Source: Segetibacter sp.
Lineage (GTDB): Bacteria > Bacteroidota > Bacteroidia > Chitinophagales > Chitinophagaceae
Length of the DNA stretch: 64,000 nucleotides
Direction: 5' to 3'
Assembly (NCBI GenBank): GCA_028288485.1
Contig: JAQBNO010000203.1
Coordinates: forward strand, 36,773-100,772
In this document: piece after piece, positions 24,820 through 34,868 of the stretch
How positions within the stretch are numbered: position 1 is the stretch's first letter
Layout: the number at the start of each line of letters is the position of its first letter
Program-made: the position numbers and the translations under genes
Notes under the pieces: generated by a model
The model's input: the letters and a program-made list of their open reading frames with translations, nothing else
What the model was told of the DNA's origin: nothing
Database searches by the model: none

Positions 24820-27708
24820 TTAAAATTGCGGCGTACCAGCGCCCCTGTTAAAATTCCTGTTTCCACCGCGGGTGGGCACCGGAACTGCCCCAAAATTTCT
24901 CAGGTTGTATGTAAAGGTTAGCATGAAGTATTGTTGCAGCACCTGGTTTTGTACGTCTTCAATATAAGTTTCGGTCACACTGCGGTTAATACTCCGGTTT
25001 TGTTTCAATAAGTCGAATACGCTTGCCTTCAGTTCGCCTTTCTGGTTCTTTAAGAATTTTTTACCAACGCTCATATTCCACAGAAAATAACTCTGGTTGA
25101 AACCGGCAGACAGACCACTGTATAACTGGTTATTAAGATCGTTTTGGAAAAACCAGCCAGACTTGGATAAGAGGTTCATTTGAAGGCCGGCATTATGAGA
25201 AAAATAATTGTTATTTAGAGTTGGTTGAAGTTCGTTTTTCACGTTCGAAAGGTTTGCCGAATATGATACAGTGAAATCTACATACTGGCTAACATTGCTG
25301 GCAATAACAGCCCCGGCCGTATAAGTTATGTTTTTAGAGATGTTGTTGCGGTTATTAATAATGCCGGGCAACTTACTATAGGTGGCACCGCCGTTTAAGT
25401 TAACATTAGACTTAATGAATTTAAGGGGGAAAGCGAGGTTTACAAACGAACGAAGGCTGATATATCCATCAAGGTTAACAGGTTTGGTAAGTTGTTGGCC
25501 GCTTTTTAAAACAATATTGCTGTTTAATGCGGAGTCGCGTAAAGGAACAAAAGTGGCATTGGTTATATAATTATTTGCGGTTTGGGCAAACAGGTTACCA
25601 AAAAATAAAATACTTTTTGCCGTGTTTGTGTAAGTATAACGAGTGCTTACAACGTGCGACATCTGTTGTTCCAGTTGCGGGTTACCAGCGGTTACAAATG
25701 GAAGATTTGTAACATCGTACACATCCTGCAACTGGGTTACTGAAGGCTGGTTCGTATTAGCCCTATACATTATGCGGATGTTGCTTTTGGCAGAAAGCTT
25801 GAAACGGGCCATTGCATTAGGAAGTATGTTTTTAAACGTTTTATCAACAGTTAAGTCTCTTGGAAACTGCTGGTCGCTGTGGAGCGTGGATTGCTGGTAG
25901 TTAGCCCCAAATGAAAGTTGGTTGTCACGCGTTCCATAACGGTAACCGATACCCGCATTCTGCGCTTTAAAAGTATTGTCGAATTTGCTTGACAAAGCAG
26001 GGTCAAAAACAGAATATTTGTTGTCGGCTTCCTGGAATTGATACGCTTCCTGGTCGGCTTTGCTTTTCGAATAAGTGGGGTTGTAGTTCAACTGAAGCTG
26101 CGAGTTTTTTCCTAATGGTTCAGTATAAATCAGGTTTGCGGAAAGTTGGTAGCCATTCGTTAACTGGTCGGTAAATCGTTTGGAAGTAGAATCGTTAAAA
26201 GTACCACCGGTTAAAAATGTCGTATCAAATAAGTTAGTATATACCTCACCCGTCCTGTTATTGCCCGATGTATTTAAATTTAACGAAAACGTTCTTCCTC
26301 TTTTTTTGAAGGAGTGGCGGTAAAGAAGGTTATTGTTTAAGTTGTTTCCAGACCTTGCACTGGTATTGGTGTTGTTTGTACGGCTTATAGGAGCGGTTGA
26401 AGTGGGGTCGAAGAATGAAGTGGTAACGTTTCGAAACGAATTGTTGTTTTGCAGGCTTATAGAGGGGGAAATGATCAGCGAGTTCGCTGAATCGATTTTA
26501 TATTCAAACCTCATATTTACCCGGTGATTATTGTTGCGGCTACTATTCAACGAAGTCTGGTTATAGCTGGGTATTCCTTCTAAAAAGTATTGTCGGTTTA
26601 CTATTTCGTTGGTGTTGTTGTTGGTACTGTTGAAGAAGTAACTTCCGGAAACAATCAACTTGGAACCCCAGTTATCGGCATAGTTTATTCCTGCTGAATT
26701 TGTTTTGTTGATACCATTTTGTTGACCTACGAGGAAGTTTCCGGCGTTACCGCCGCCCTGGAAGCCGCCGCCACCGCCTCCACCTCTTGGGGCTCCGCCA
26801 CCACCACGTCCTCCACCGCCTCCTCCACGTTGAGCTCCGGAACTGGTAACACCCAGGAGATCCTGAGAAGCAAAGTTTTGCTGGTTAATGTTATTAAAAT
26901 TACCAACAAGCGAAATTTTCCGGTTTTCATGAAGCATCGTTGTGTTTCCACCTGCCTGGTATCGGCCGTCAGTTCCATAGCCTGCAAAGACTCTTCCGAA
27001 CTGCCCATTACGCATATTGGCTTTGGTAACGATATTTATACCTCTTTGGCTGCTTCCATCATCTATTCCGGTAAACTGTGCCTGGTCGCTTAACCGGTCA
27101 AAAACCTGGATCTTGTCAACTATTTCCGCTGGCAGGTTACGAAGTGCAGCGGTGGCATCATCACCAAAGAGCTCGCGCCCGTCTATGGTTACTTTTTGTA
27201 CATTTTCCCCATTCGATTTTACCTGCCCGTTTTCAACCGTGATTCCCGGCATTTTTCTCGCCAGGTCTTCAGCAGTGGCATCCGGGTTTACCTTAAACTG
27301 GCTTGCATTAAACTGAACCGTGTCTCCTTTCTGAGTGGCCATCGGTACAGTTGCGGTTACTGTTACTCCGGCAAGTACATCCGGTGCGCGGCTTATTTGT
27401 ATTGCAGCCAGCGTAACGTTCGCCGTATCAACTTGCACACTTCTTACAGTTGTGCCAAATCCTACTGAGGTGATGACGAGGTTAAAAGAATCTCTTTGTA
27501 AATTATTAAAGCCAAAACGACCTGCTGAGTCAGTTGACGTTGTTCTTACGTCTGTTGTATCAGTCTTGCTTTTTAAAGCCACAGTTGCGCCACGAATAGG
27601 CCTCGTTGTTTCCAGGTTTCTTATAACACCTTTAATACTAAAGTTTTGGCCGAAAGTTATAGCAGATACAAAGCACGATACCAGCAGGAGTAGATATAGT
27701 TTGGTCAT
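24820..27708 (-). CDS. outer-membrane beta-barrel protein (TonB-dependent receptor-like, OMP_b-brl_3 type)
   Basis: A 962-residue outer-membrane protein. A signal peptide (LYLLLLVSCFVSAITFGQ) is followed by a carboxypeptidase-regulatory-like beta-sandwich (FSIKGVIRNLETTRPIRGAT, residues ~23-110) and a degenerate plug: GDTVQFNASQFKVNPDATAE, DLARKMPGITVENGQVKSNG, VTIDGRELFGDDATAALRNL. It lacks the full SusC plug motif set and fits the OMP_b-brl_3 barrel class of Bacteroidota. A Gly/Arg-rich low-complexity stretch near residues 293-320 (SGAQRGGGGGGRGGGGAP) sits in the early barrel, probably in an extracellular loop. The C-terminal part is beta-strand-rich and ends GGNRNFNRGAGTPQF rather than a canonical aromatic residue pair. 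Monocistronic with its own terminator. Ligand unknown. Confidence 0.85.
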   Translation of the reverse strand: MTKLYLLLLVSCFVSAITFGQNFSIKGVIRNLETTRPIRGATVALKSKTDTTDVRTTSTDSAGRFGFNNLQRDSFNLVITSVGFGTTVRSVQVDTANVTLAAIQISRAPDVLAGVTVTATVPMATQKGDTVQFNASQFKVNPDATAEDLARKMPGITVENGQVKSNGENVQKVTIDGRELFGDDATAALRNLPAEIVDKIQVFDRLSDQAQFTGIDDGSSQRGINIVTKANMRNGQFGRVFAGYGTDGRYQAGGNTTMLHENRKISLVGNFNNINQQNFASQDLLGVTSSGAQRGGGGGGRGGGGAPRGGGGGGGFQGGGNAGNFLVGQQNGINKTNSAGINYADNWGSKLIVSGSYFFNSTNNNTNEIVNRQYFLEGIPSYNQTSLNSSRNNNHRVNMRFEYKIDSANSLIISPSISLQNNNSFRNVTTSFFDPTSTAPISRTNNTNTSARSGNNLNNNLLYRHSFKKRGRTFSLNLNTSGNNRTGEVYTNLFDTTFLTGGTFNDSTSKRFTDQLTNGYQLSANLIYTEPLGKNSQLQLNYNPTYSKSKADQEAYQFQEADNKYSVFDPALSSKFDNTFKAQNAGIGYRYGTRDNQLSFGANYQQSTLHSDQQFPRDLTVDKTFKNILPNAMARFKLSAKSNIRIMYRANTNQPSVTQLQDVYDVTNLPFVTAGNPQLEQQMSHVVSTRYTYTNTAKSILFFGNLFAQTANNYITNATFVPLRDSALNSNIVLKSGQQLTKPVNLDGYISLRSFVNLAFPLKFIKSNVNLNGGATYSKLPGIINNRNNISKNITYTAGAVIASNVSQYVDFTVSYSANLSNVKNELQPTLNNNYFSHNAGLQMNLLSKSGWFFQNDLNNQLYSGLSAGFNQSYFLWNMSVGKKFLKNQKGELKASVFDLLKQNRSINRSVTETYIEDVQNQVLQQYFMLTFTYNLRNFGAVPVPTRGGNRNFNRGAGTPQF

Positions 27709-27984
27709 AACAATTTAATGTAGATAGCTAAAATAGGTTCAATACGTATGCCTGATGGGTCATTTCACCAATTAATCGGTCAAAAGGAAAAATTTGAAGG
27801 TGAAGGATTTTAATATTTGGTCTGAGTTGCTTTCTTTGAAAGAGTATTCTGGTTAAGGGCGGAAATCTTACAATGCAGTTGATATTACATAAAAGTGTGG
27901 AATTATTGCAAGTATTAAATCTTTTAAATGGATTTGATTGTATAAAAAAGTCGTGTAAACTAAAATATTGTATTAAATTAAAGC

Positions 27985-30585
27985 ATGAAAAAATGGGTAT
28001 GTAGTATATTGATTATCATCAGTATTAAAAGTATGGGATATTCCCAATTTCAGCCCAGTATCCCCGATGTCGGGCGCCATCAAGGTTACGAAAACTTGTT
28101 GGCAAATTTCGACAGTGTGACAGTTCAGGTTCACCCCGCATACGACAGCGTAAGTAAGTTTCACCGTTTTATATTTGGCGAGAATTACCGCAAAGAGTGG
28201 GCTGTTCCAACAAAGCTTCCTGTTATAAAAGTATCAGAAATAAGGGGCGGCCTTACTCCCGTTAAAGCCGGTGGTGGTCACCAGTCCCGTTCTATTCGTT
28301 TAACCGATAAGACCGGTAAAGAGTGGACGTTGAGGAGCGTGGAAAAATATCCCGAAGTTTTGTTGCCTGAGAATTTAAGGGAAACATTCGCCAAAGACTG
28401 GTTGAAAGATGCCATGTCGGCACAACATCCTTATTCAGCCCTAATTGTTCCTGTAATCGCTAACGCGGTGAAAGTGCCTTACAGCAATCCTGTCATCGGG
28501 GTGGTCGCTCCTGATGAAAGTTTGGGAACCTTTTCGTCTACGTTTGTTAATACGGTTTGCCTGTTAGAAGAAAGAGAACCGTGGGGTAAGTCGGACAATA
28601 CGCTTGAGATGTTAGAGGAGCTAAATAGCGATAATGATAATAGTTTCGACAGCACTTTATTTTTAAAAGCCCGATTATTGGATTTGTTTATCGGCGACTG
28701 GGACCGGCACGATGATCAATGGAGATGGGTAGATGCAAGGAAAGGCAAAGGCAAGCACTATATCGCCGTTCCCCGCGACAGGGACCAGGTTTTTCATATA
28801 ATGGAGGGTGCAATTCCTTCAATCGCCTCACTACCGTGGGGTATACCTTATCTGCACGACTTTGACGGAAAGATTAAAAAAGTAAATGCTTTCTTCTTCG
28901 AGAGCAGGCATCTGAACGCACGTTTCCTAAACCAGTTCAGTCACCAGAAGTGGATGGAGGTAACAAACCAATTTACACAACTATTGACCGACAGCCTGCT
29001 GCAGGCCGCTTTGGAAAAATTACCGAAGGAATCTTATACCCTTCGCCACGACCCGTTACTTGCACAAATGAAGATAAGAAGAAGTAACCTGGCTGGTGCA
29101 ATGAGCAAATATTACCACTTTCTTAATGAAAGAGCAGACATACAAACATCTGGCAAAAACGAATTTGCAGAAATTACAGGTGCTCCAAACGGGGGATTAA
29201 ATGTAGCCATCTATAAATTATCTAAAGAGAGAAATGTAGGTCAGCAATTATTTTTTAAAACATTTGATCCTTCAGTAACCAAAGAGGTGAGGTTATTTGT
29301 TGCAAAAGGCAACGACAGTATTTTGCTGAACAATAAAACCTCGAACATCAGGTTGAAGATTATTGGCGGCGATGGCAATAAGGCTTACAATGTGCTGAAC
29401 GCAAAAAGGAAAGTAAGCATTTACGAAAAGCAAGCCAACGCAATATTTACAGGTAAAACGGGCAAATTAAGAAAACATTTATCCGATGATAGTCTCAATA
29501 CTGCAATTGTCACCACCAATCCTTACAATGTCATTTTCCCGCTCATTAATGCGGGTTATAATATTGATGATGGCGTTATACTTGGTTTTAGTTTAAAATA
29601 TACCCGGCAAGGATTTAGAAAATTTCCCTACGGCAGTGTGCAACAATTAAGTTTTGGACATTCGCTTTCTACCCGGGCTTTCCGGTTTCGTTACGATGCA
29701 GAATGGAAGCAGGCACTTGGAAAAGCTGATCTACTTGTGCATGCAGCAGCATTTGCGCCTAACAATACCATTAATTTTTTTGGAAGAGGTAACGAAACCG
29801 AGTACATTAAGATAGGCGATTTCAGAAATTATTACCGTGCCCGTTTTAACCTGTATGAAGTAGATCCTGCTATCCGTTTTCGTGTTAATAAGTCGGCAAG
29901 TATAAGTGTAGGCCCATCTTTACGCTACTACCGGTTCGACAGCACAGAAAATAAGACGAGGTATATTTACAATAAGCCTGTAATGCATTCTTATGATAGT
30001 ACTACCCTTATCCGAAGTAAAGTTCACCTGGGGCTGGTCCTGAATTTTTTACACGATAACAGGGACAATAAAGTTTTACCAACTTCCGGCCTTTTCTTAA
30101 ACTTGAAACTGCAGGGATATAAAGGCCTCAATACTTTTGCACGATCGTTTGTACAGATTCTTCCTGAATTCGGGATGTATAAAAGGCTTACAAAAAGCGC
30201 TTCTATAGTACTTGAGGAGCGAATAGGAGGTGGTTTAACAGCCGGAAAAAGCGCATTTTATCAATCAATGTTTTTAGGCGGCCACGAAAACCTGCTGGGC
30301 TACCGCCAGTATCGTTTTGCGGGACAGCACATGATTTATAATAACCTGAATATAAGATTTAAGTTAGCCAATGTTCGCAGCTACCTGCTACCGGGCGAAC
30401 TTGGTCTTACCGGCTTTTTTGATATTGGCAGGGTGTGGGAAAATAATGAAAAGTCGTCCATCTTTCATACAGGGGCCGGCGGCGGAATTTATTTTGCCCC
30501 AGGTAAATTGGCACTTTTTAAAGCAATAGCAGGTTTCTCAAAAGAAGGTGTGTATCCCTACATCCAGATGGGTGTGAGATTTTAA
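27985..30585 (+). CDS. BamA/TamA-family outer-membrane protein with kinase-like N-terminal domain
   Basis: An 866-residue outer-membrane protein: signal peptide (WVCSILIIISIKSMGYSQ), a 450-residue soluble region and a C-terminal Omp85-like barrel (NTAIVTTNPYNVIFPLINAG to the terminal GVYPYIQMGVRF). The soluble region reads like a kinase-type fold: SRSIRLTDKTGKEWTLRSVE with K near residue 117, AQHPYSALIVPVIANAVKVP, then a catalytic-loop-like FIGDWDRHDDQWRW (~235-248) and PRDRDQVFHIMEG (~263-275). The D-x-D-R-H-x-x-Q/N and following D-x-D resemble the GDRHxxN...D pattern of PI3/4-kinase and HipA folds. Related proteins are widespread in Bacteroidota, often beside calcineurin-like phosphoesterases. 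The barrel has VLPTSGLFLNLKLQGYKG and FLGGHENLLGYRQYRFAGQH, as in Omp85 C-terminal domains. The barrel call is firm; the kinase analogy is inference. Confidence 0.8.
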   Translation: MKKWVCSILIIISIKSMGYSQFQPSIPDVGRHQGYENLLANFDSVTVQVHPAYDSVSKFHRFIFGENYRKEWAVPTKLPVIKVSEIRGGLTPVKAGGGHQSRSIRLTDKTGKEWTLRSVEKYPEVLLPENLRETFAKDWLKDAMSAQHPYSALIVPVIANAVKVPYSNPVIGVVAPDESLGTFSSTFVNTVCLLEEREPWGKSDNTLEMLEELNSDNDNSFDSTLFLKARLLDLFIGDWDRHDDQWRWVDARKGKGKHYIAVPRDRDQVFHIMEGAIPSIASLPWGIPYLHDFDGKIKKVNAFFFESRHLNARFLNQFSHQKWMEVTNQFTQLLTDSLLQAALEKLPKESYTLRHDPLLAQMKIRRSNLAGAMSKYYHFLNERADIQTSGKNEFAEITGAPNGGLNVAIYKLSKERNVGQQLFFKTFDPSVTKEVRLFVAKGNDSILLNNKTSNIRLKIIGGDGNKAYNVLNAKRKVSIYEKQANAIFTGKTGKLRKHLSDDSLNTAIVTTNPYNVIFPLINAGYNIDDGVILGFSLKYTRQGFRKFPYGSVQQLSFGHSLSTRAFRFRYDAEWKQALGKADLLVHAAAFAPNNTINFFGRGNETEYIKIGDFRNYYRARFNLYEVDPAIRFRVNKSASISVGPSLRYYRFDSTENKTRYIYNKPVMHSYDSTTLIRSKVHLGLVLNFLHDNRDNKVLPTSGLFLNLKLQGYKGLNTFARSFVQILPEFGMYKRLTKSASIVLEERIGGGLTAGKSAFYQSMFLGGHENLLGYRQYRFAGQHMIYNNLNIRFKLANVRSYLLPGELGLTGFFDIGRVWENNEKSSIFHTGAGGGIYFAPGKLALFKAIAGFSKEGVYPYIQMGVRF

Positions 30586-30612
30586 CGGGTTCTATGATTA
30601 CCCAGTTTTTTT

Positions 30613-30672
30613 TAATACCAGCTGCAGTATTTCATAGCGTCATCCTTGCGTCGCAATCACTTTATCTGTAAA
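30613..30672 (-). repeat. dispersed intergenic repeat, copy 8
   Basis: On the - strand: TTTACAGATAAAGTGATTGC then GACGCAAGGATG, tail GCAGCTGGTATTAAA. Divergent head, conserved tail. Confidence 0.6.
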
Positions 30673-30984
30673 TCATTGGGCAGCTACAGTCTTTGATACT
30701 ATCGTTCTTTAAGTTCGAAATAGAGTTGCAACACAGAAGGGAATGGCAGTTGCCTGATCGTAAAATGAACATGTTTGCTTTCTCAGCAGATACAGAAATA
30801 GCTTAGGCAATCACTGTTGGCAGAAGCGAAGATTATAACACCAACCGATAAAAACAGGCACCTACTTTACTCTTTGTTGCCACCAACAATGCAGAAGAAA
30901 GGATTACGACCCTTCCGCTTACGTCGGGGTACCCTTCGGCAAACTCGGGGTAAAAAATGCTACGCTAAGTACTATCAAAGAATT

Positions 30985-31048
30985 AAAAGTTGAACTGAGC
31001 GTAGCAACGATGATTCTTATAGTACAAAAAGTCGGTACCAAAAAAACC
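30985..31048 (+). repeat. dispersed intergenic repeat, copy 9 (GAGCGTAGC subtype)
   Basis: Head GTTGAACTGAGCGTAGCAAC then GATG; tail GTCGGTACCAAAAAAACC. Head nearly identical to copy 4. Confidence 0.75.
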
Positions 31049-31240
31049 TTAAAAATCAAGACAGTAAAAACGAGTTCATTAGTAGAACCCTTACGGGGCG
31101 CGCCCAAACGATGCAAAATGAACACTATTGCAATTGCTAATAGTTTTAAACATAATATCCTAATCATTTGCTTCTAACCCTACTGCAATGTCTTCATTGG
31201 TAGAATGACAGATAGTTAAATTGGGCGAGGTACAAAAACA

Positions 31241-31268
31241 AAAAACCCGCTTTTTAAAACGGGTTTTT
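31241..31268 (-). terminator. rho-independent terminator of gcvP
   Basis: AAAAACCCG pairs with CGGGTTTTT around the loop CTTTTTAAAA; A-run and T-run on either side. About 55 bases after the gcvP stop. Confidence 0.85.
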
Positions 31269-31322
31269 AAACTATTTATGCGTTTGTCGTTTGACCATTC
31301 ACCGTTGCCCATTGACCACTAA

Positions 31323-34244
31323 CTAACTCACGTCGATGTCTTCATACGCCTCAATTGGTTCACAGGTGCAAATAAGATTTCGATCGCCATAAGTATTGTT
31401 AACCCGGCTGATAGCAGGCCAAAACTTATTTTGCCTCAGGAAATCCAAGGGGAAAGCAGCCTGGGAACGAGTGTAAGAATGGTTCCACTCATCGGCAGTA
31501 ATAACCTGCAAACTGTGTGGCGAATTCTTTAATACATTATCTGTTTTATCTGCTGTGCCGTTTTCAATCGCCATCATTTCTTCGTGTATCTGGATGAGGG
31601 AATCACAAAAACGGTCGAGTTCAGTTTTAGGTTCGCTTTCTGTCGGTTCGATCATAATGGTTCCGGCAACGGGGAAGCTGAGGGTGGGGGCATGAAAACC
31701 ATAATCCATTAAGCGCTTTGCCACATCTTCAGCTTCGATACCAATAGCTTTGAACGGACGAAGGTCAACAATGAATTCATGTGCACAGGTGTTGTTCTTT
31801 CCGCTGTACAAGATCTTGTAATGACCTTCCAATCTTGCCTTCATGTAATTCGCGTTAAGAATGGCATATTGGGTTGCTCTCTTTAAACCTTCAGCACCGA
31901 GCAATTTTATATAAGCATAGCTGATAAGCAATATGCTTGCGCTTCCGTAAGGAGCAGCAGAAACTGAATGGTCACCAGTTTCCGGTTTCCGGTTCGCTGT
32001 TTCCTGTAACCGGGAACCGGTAACGGGTAACTGGAAATGTCCCGGCAGGTAAGGTGCCAACTTTTCATTCACACAAATTGGTCCCATTCCCGGTCCGCCG
32101 CCACCATGAGGTATAGCAAATGTTTTGTGCAGGTTCAGGTGGCAAACGTCGGCACCAATAAAGCCAGGGGCAGTTAAGCCAACCTGCGCGTTCATATTTG
32201 CACCATCCATGTAAACCATCCCGCCATGCTGGTGAATGATGTCGCAGATTTCCCTGATACGTTCTTCAAACACACCATGGGTACTTGGGTACGTCACCAT
32301 TAACCCGGCGAGGGTGTCTTTATATTTTTCAGCATTCTTTCTTAAGTCTTCTACATCGATGTTTCCTGCTTCATCGCATTTGGTAACCACCACTTTAAAG
32401 CCTGCCATTACCGCACTTGCCGGGTTAGTTCCGTGAGCAGAAATAGGTATTAAAATAACAATGCGATGAATTTCGTTCCGGTCTTCGTGGTATCGTTTAA
32501 TTGCGAGTAATCCGGCGTATTCACCCTGGGCTCCACTGTTAGGCTGCAAAGAAGTGGCGGCGAAACCTGTGATATTGCTCAGCCACTTCTCTAACTCGAC
32601 TACGATGTCATGATAACCCTGCCATTGGTCGGTAGGAGCGAACGGATGCATTTTTGAAAATTCAGGCCAACTGACAGGAATAAGTTCGGTGGCCGAATTT
32701 AATTTCATGGTACAACTACCTAAAGGTATCATTGAGTGATCGAGACTAAGATCTTTATTTTCCAGCGACTTCAGGTAGCGCATCATTTCACTTTCGCTGT
32801 GATGCGTATTGAATACAGGATGTTGTAAAAATGAAGAGGTACGTGTTAACGCAGTAGGAATATTATCGAGATTGGTGTCGTAGCTGAACATTACACCCGC
32901 ATCTCCCATGCCTATGCTTTCAGCAAACACATGAAGTATATCAAGTACATCGCATTGCGCAGTTGTTTCATCAATAGTAATCCCGATAAAACCGTCGATG
33001 AAATAGTGGAAGTTCATTTTTTGAGCCTCTGCTAACTTTCTTATCGTGTCAACGTCATCTACTTTCACTTTAACTGTATCAAAGTAAGAGCTATTTACTT
33101 GCTCAAATCCCAGTTCCTTCAACTCTTTGCTTAGTGCATGTGCCAACAGGCTTACTCTTTTTGCAATTGTCTTTAACCCATCAGCGCCATGATACACTGC
33201 GTACATTGCTGCCATGTTTGCCAGCAATGCCTGTGCAGTGCAAATGTTACTGGTAGCCTTTTCGCGCCGAATGTGTTGTTCGCGTGTTTGCAAAGCCATA
33301 CGTAACGCACGGTTTCCCTGTCCATCTATACTCACACCAATTATACGTCCCGGAATAACACGTTTAAACTCGTCTTTTGTAGCAAAAAACGCAGCATGTG
33401 GCCCGCCAAATCCCATTGGTACACCAAATCGTTGAGAAGAGCCTACGGCTACATCTGCACCCAATTCGCCCGGAGGAGTTAATAACGTAAGTGCAAGTAA
33501 GTCAGTTGCCATTACCACTTTTGCATTTACCGCATGCGCTTTTTCAAAAAAGCTTCTGAACTCTTCCACCGCCCCATTACTATCAGGATATTGAACGATC
33601 ACGCCAAAATAGCTTTCATCCAATGTTGCTGTTTTGAAGTCGCCGGTCACCAATTCAACTTTAATTGGGGTAGCCCGGGTAAGAAGTACATCTTTTGTTT
33701 GTGCGAAAATGTTTTGGTCAACAAAAAATTTAGGAGCGGTTATTTTTTCACCTTTGTTTTTATTGTTAAACAACATCGCCATTGCCTCAGCTGCAGCCGT
33801 TCCTTCGTCGAGCAATGAAGCGTTGGCAATTGGCAAAGCGGTAAGGTCGCTTACCATGGTTTGGAAATTCAACAGGCTTTCAAGCCGTCCTTGTGCAATT
33901 TCTGCCTGGTAAGGAGTGTACTGGGTGTACCAGCCAGGGTTTTCAAAAAGATTACGCAGAATTACGGTGGGAGTTACGGTATCATAATACCCCTGTCCGA
34001 TGTAGCTCTTAAAAACCTTGTTTTTTGAGGCTGTTTTTCTTAGTTCATTCAGGTATTCATATTCACTTACCGGTCCTGCAACATCTAAAGCTTTGTCTAA
34101 CCTGATGTTTTGCGGAACCGTTTTGTCGATCAGTTCATCCAGCGATGCGACACCGATCGTTTCCAGCATTTGCCCGGTCTCCTGTTCATTTGGCCCAATG
34201 TGTCTTTCCCAAAATTCCCGTGCCTGTTGTTCAAATAAGTTCAT
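31323..34244 (-). CDS. gcvP: glycine dehydrogenase (decarboxylating), glycine cleavage P protein
   Basis: A 973-residue PLP enzyme that decarboxylates glycine and passes the aminomethyl group to lipoylated H protein. Full-length with both halves: N-terminal [40 protein letters not shown] and [21 protein letters not shown]-terminal [40 protein letters not shown] and the PLP-lysine region [20 protein letters not shown] (Lys near 707). A 60-bp palindromic stretch at 31975-32034 is read in frame as [20 protein letters not shown] between PGHF and [13 protein letters not shown], a loop that is about 14 residues long in E. coli and 24 here. The catalytic regions are unaffected, so the enzyme should be active. 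gcvT and gcvH are not in the window. Start at 34244 gives the family N-terminus. Confidence 0.97.
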   Translation of the reverse strand: MNLFEQQAREFWERHIGPNEQETGQMLETIGVASLDELIDKTVPQNIRLDKALDVAGPVSEYEYLNELRKTASKNKVFKSYIGQGYYDTVTPTVILRNLFENPGWYTQYTPYQAEIAQGRLESLLNFQTMVSDLTALPIANASLLDEGTAAAEAMAMLFNNKNKGEKITAPKFFVDQNIFAQTKDVLLTRATPIKVELVTGDFKTATLDESYFGVIVQYPDSNGAVEEFRSFFEKAHAVNAKVVMATDLLALTLLTPPGELGADVAVGSSQRFGVPMGFGGPHAAFFATKDEFKRVIPGRIIGVSIDGQGNRALRMALQTREQHIRREKATSNICTAQALLANMAAMYAVYHGADGLKTIAKRVSLLAHALSKELKELGFEQVNSSYFDTVKVKVDDVDTIRKLAEAQKMNFHYFIDGFIGITIDETTAQCDVLDILHVFAESIGMGDAGVMFSYDTNLDNIPTALTRTSSFLQHPVFNTHHSESEMMRYLKSLENKDLSLDHSMIPLGSCTMKLNSATELIPVSWPEFSKMHPFAPTDQWQGYHDIVVELEKWLSNITGFAATSLQPNSGAQGEYAGLLAIKRYHEDRNEIHRIVILIPISAHGTNPASAVMAGFKVVVTKCDEAGNIDVEDLRKNAEKYKDTLAGLMVTYPSTHGVFEERIREICDIIHQHGGMVYMDGANMNAQVGLTAPGFIGADVCHLNLHKTFAIPHGGGGPGMGPICVNEKLAPYLPGHFQLPVTGSRLQETANRKPETGDHSVSAAPYGSASILLISYAYIKLLGAEGLKRATQYAILNANYMKARLEGHYKILYSGKNNTCAHEFIVDLRPFKAIGIEAEDVAKRLMDYGFHAPTLSFPVAGTIMIEPTESEPKTELDRFCDSLIQIHEEMMAIENGTADKTDNVLKNSPHSLQVITADEWNHSYTRSQAAFPLDFLRQNKFWPAISRVNNTYGDRNLICTCEPIEAYEDIDVS
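31975..32034. repeat. in-frame palindromic insertion inside gcvP
   Basis: CCAGTTTCCGGTTTCCGGTT on the + strand is an imperfect inverted match of the segment ending GTAACGGGTAACTGG (about 17 of 20 positions). The unit is built of GGTTTCC/GGTTACC words and is exactly 20 codons long. It lies at a surface-loop position of GcvP. Confidence 0.75.
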
Positions 34245-34303
34245 GATAGGTTATGCGTTATTAGTTACTGTATGATGGCAAAAACCGCTGTTGTTATTAT
34301 TTC

Positions 34304-34380
34304 TTTTTTGGTACCTGCATTTGTTCCGGAAGCAACATCGTTCCCGCTAACGGAACAGGTAGCGTCCACTCACTTGTGCT
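34304..34380 (-). repeat. dispersed intergenic repeat, copy 10 (long variant)
   Basis: On the - strand: GCACAAGTGAGTGGACGCTA, then CCTGTTCCGTTAGCGGGAAC and GATG, with tail GCAGGTACCAAAAAAG. ACCTGTTCCG pairs imperfectly with CGGAACAAATGCAGGT, so this copy can fold into a long hairpin. Confidence 0.75.
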
Positions 34381-34781
34381 TGTATCGACTTATTTGTCTT
34401 TTTTTATCCCGTTCTACCAATACTTACGCCTTACTTCATGTTCAAACAAATCAACTTCCGGTAATGGTGTTTCGTTTTTGGTATACTATGGTATGGGAGG
34501 ATCAAATAAAAGGCAAGCAAAAATAGATTTGCAAATTTACGGGGATGAAAGGATAATAAATCGTTGTGAAAAATCTCTGGAAAACTTAATCGTTCTTTTT
34601 AACACGGTCTTGCTACAGAAATTAATACTAATGTTTGACGCTGCTTACAAGGAATCGCTTAAAAAGGTGTTGAAACTACAAGGTCTTTTTAAGTGAAAGT
34701 AGAACGGGAGTAGCACGGTGCGAAACAGGCGGCATTCTTAAATGTAGTCATCTAAACAATCATTATAAATCATTTATAAAA

Positions 34782-34809
34782 TTGCTTAATCTATAAACAC
34801 TTACTTTTG
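34782..34809 (+). promoter_or_regulatory. Bacteroidota-type promoter of era
   Basis: TTG (34782-34784), 17 bases, then TACTTTTG (34802-34809), an exact TAnnTTTG -7 box. The start codon is 59 bases downstream. Confidence 0.65.
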
Positions 34810-34821
34810 CAGATTAATAAA

Positions 34822-34856
34822 AGTCAAAAACTGTCTTTTTTAGGAAGTTTTTGACT
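34822..34856 (+). promoter_or_regulatory. 5' leader hairpin of era
   Basis: AGTCAAAAACT (34822-34832) is an exact inverted match of AGTTTTTGACT (34846-34856). It begins about 13 bases after the -7 box, so it would form at the very 5' end of the era mRNA, 12 bases before the start codon. No T-run follows, so a simple terminator is unlikely. Confidence 0.55.
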
Positions 34857-34868
34857 CTCTTAATAATT

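Larger units (their letters stand above)
30586..31322. other. eroded intergenic region
   Basis: 737 bases with no convincing gene. It contains repeat copies 8 (30613-30672) and 9 (30985-31048), repeat words CCCTTCCGCTTACGTCGGGG near 30918, the gcvP terminator (31241-31268) and degenerate GTTTGACCATTCACCGTTGC words at 31285-31320. Confidence 0.6.
34245..34868. other. intergenic region between gcvP and era
   Basis: 624 bases without a supported gene; open frames here use rare starts and show no family features. It contains repeat copy 10 (34304-34380), a clear promoter (34782-34809) and a hairpin (34822-34856) before era. Confidence 0.6.

Noticed and set aside
34272..34696. Overlapping open frames between gcvP and era
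   Set aside because: They run through dispersed repeat copy 10, use poor starts, and have Leu/Ser/Cys-rich chance composition.
34851..34868. TTG start for era
   Set aside because: It is in the right arm of the leader hairpin; the ATG at 34869 matches the Era N-terminus.
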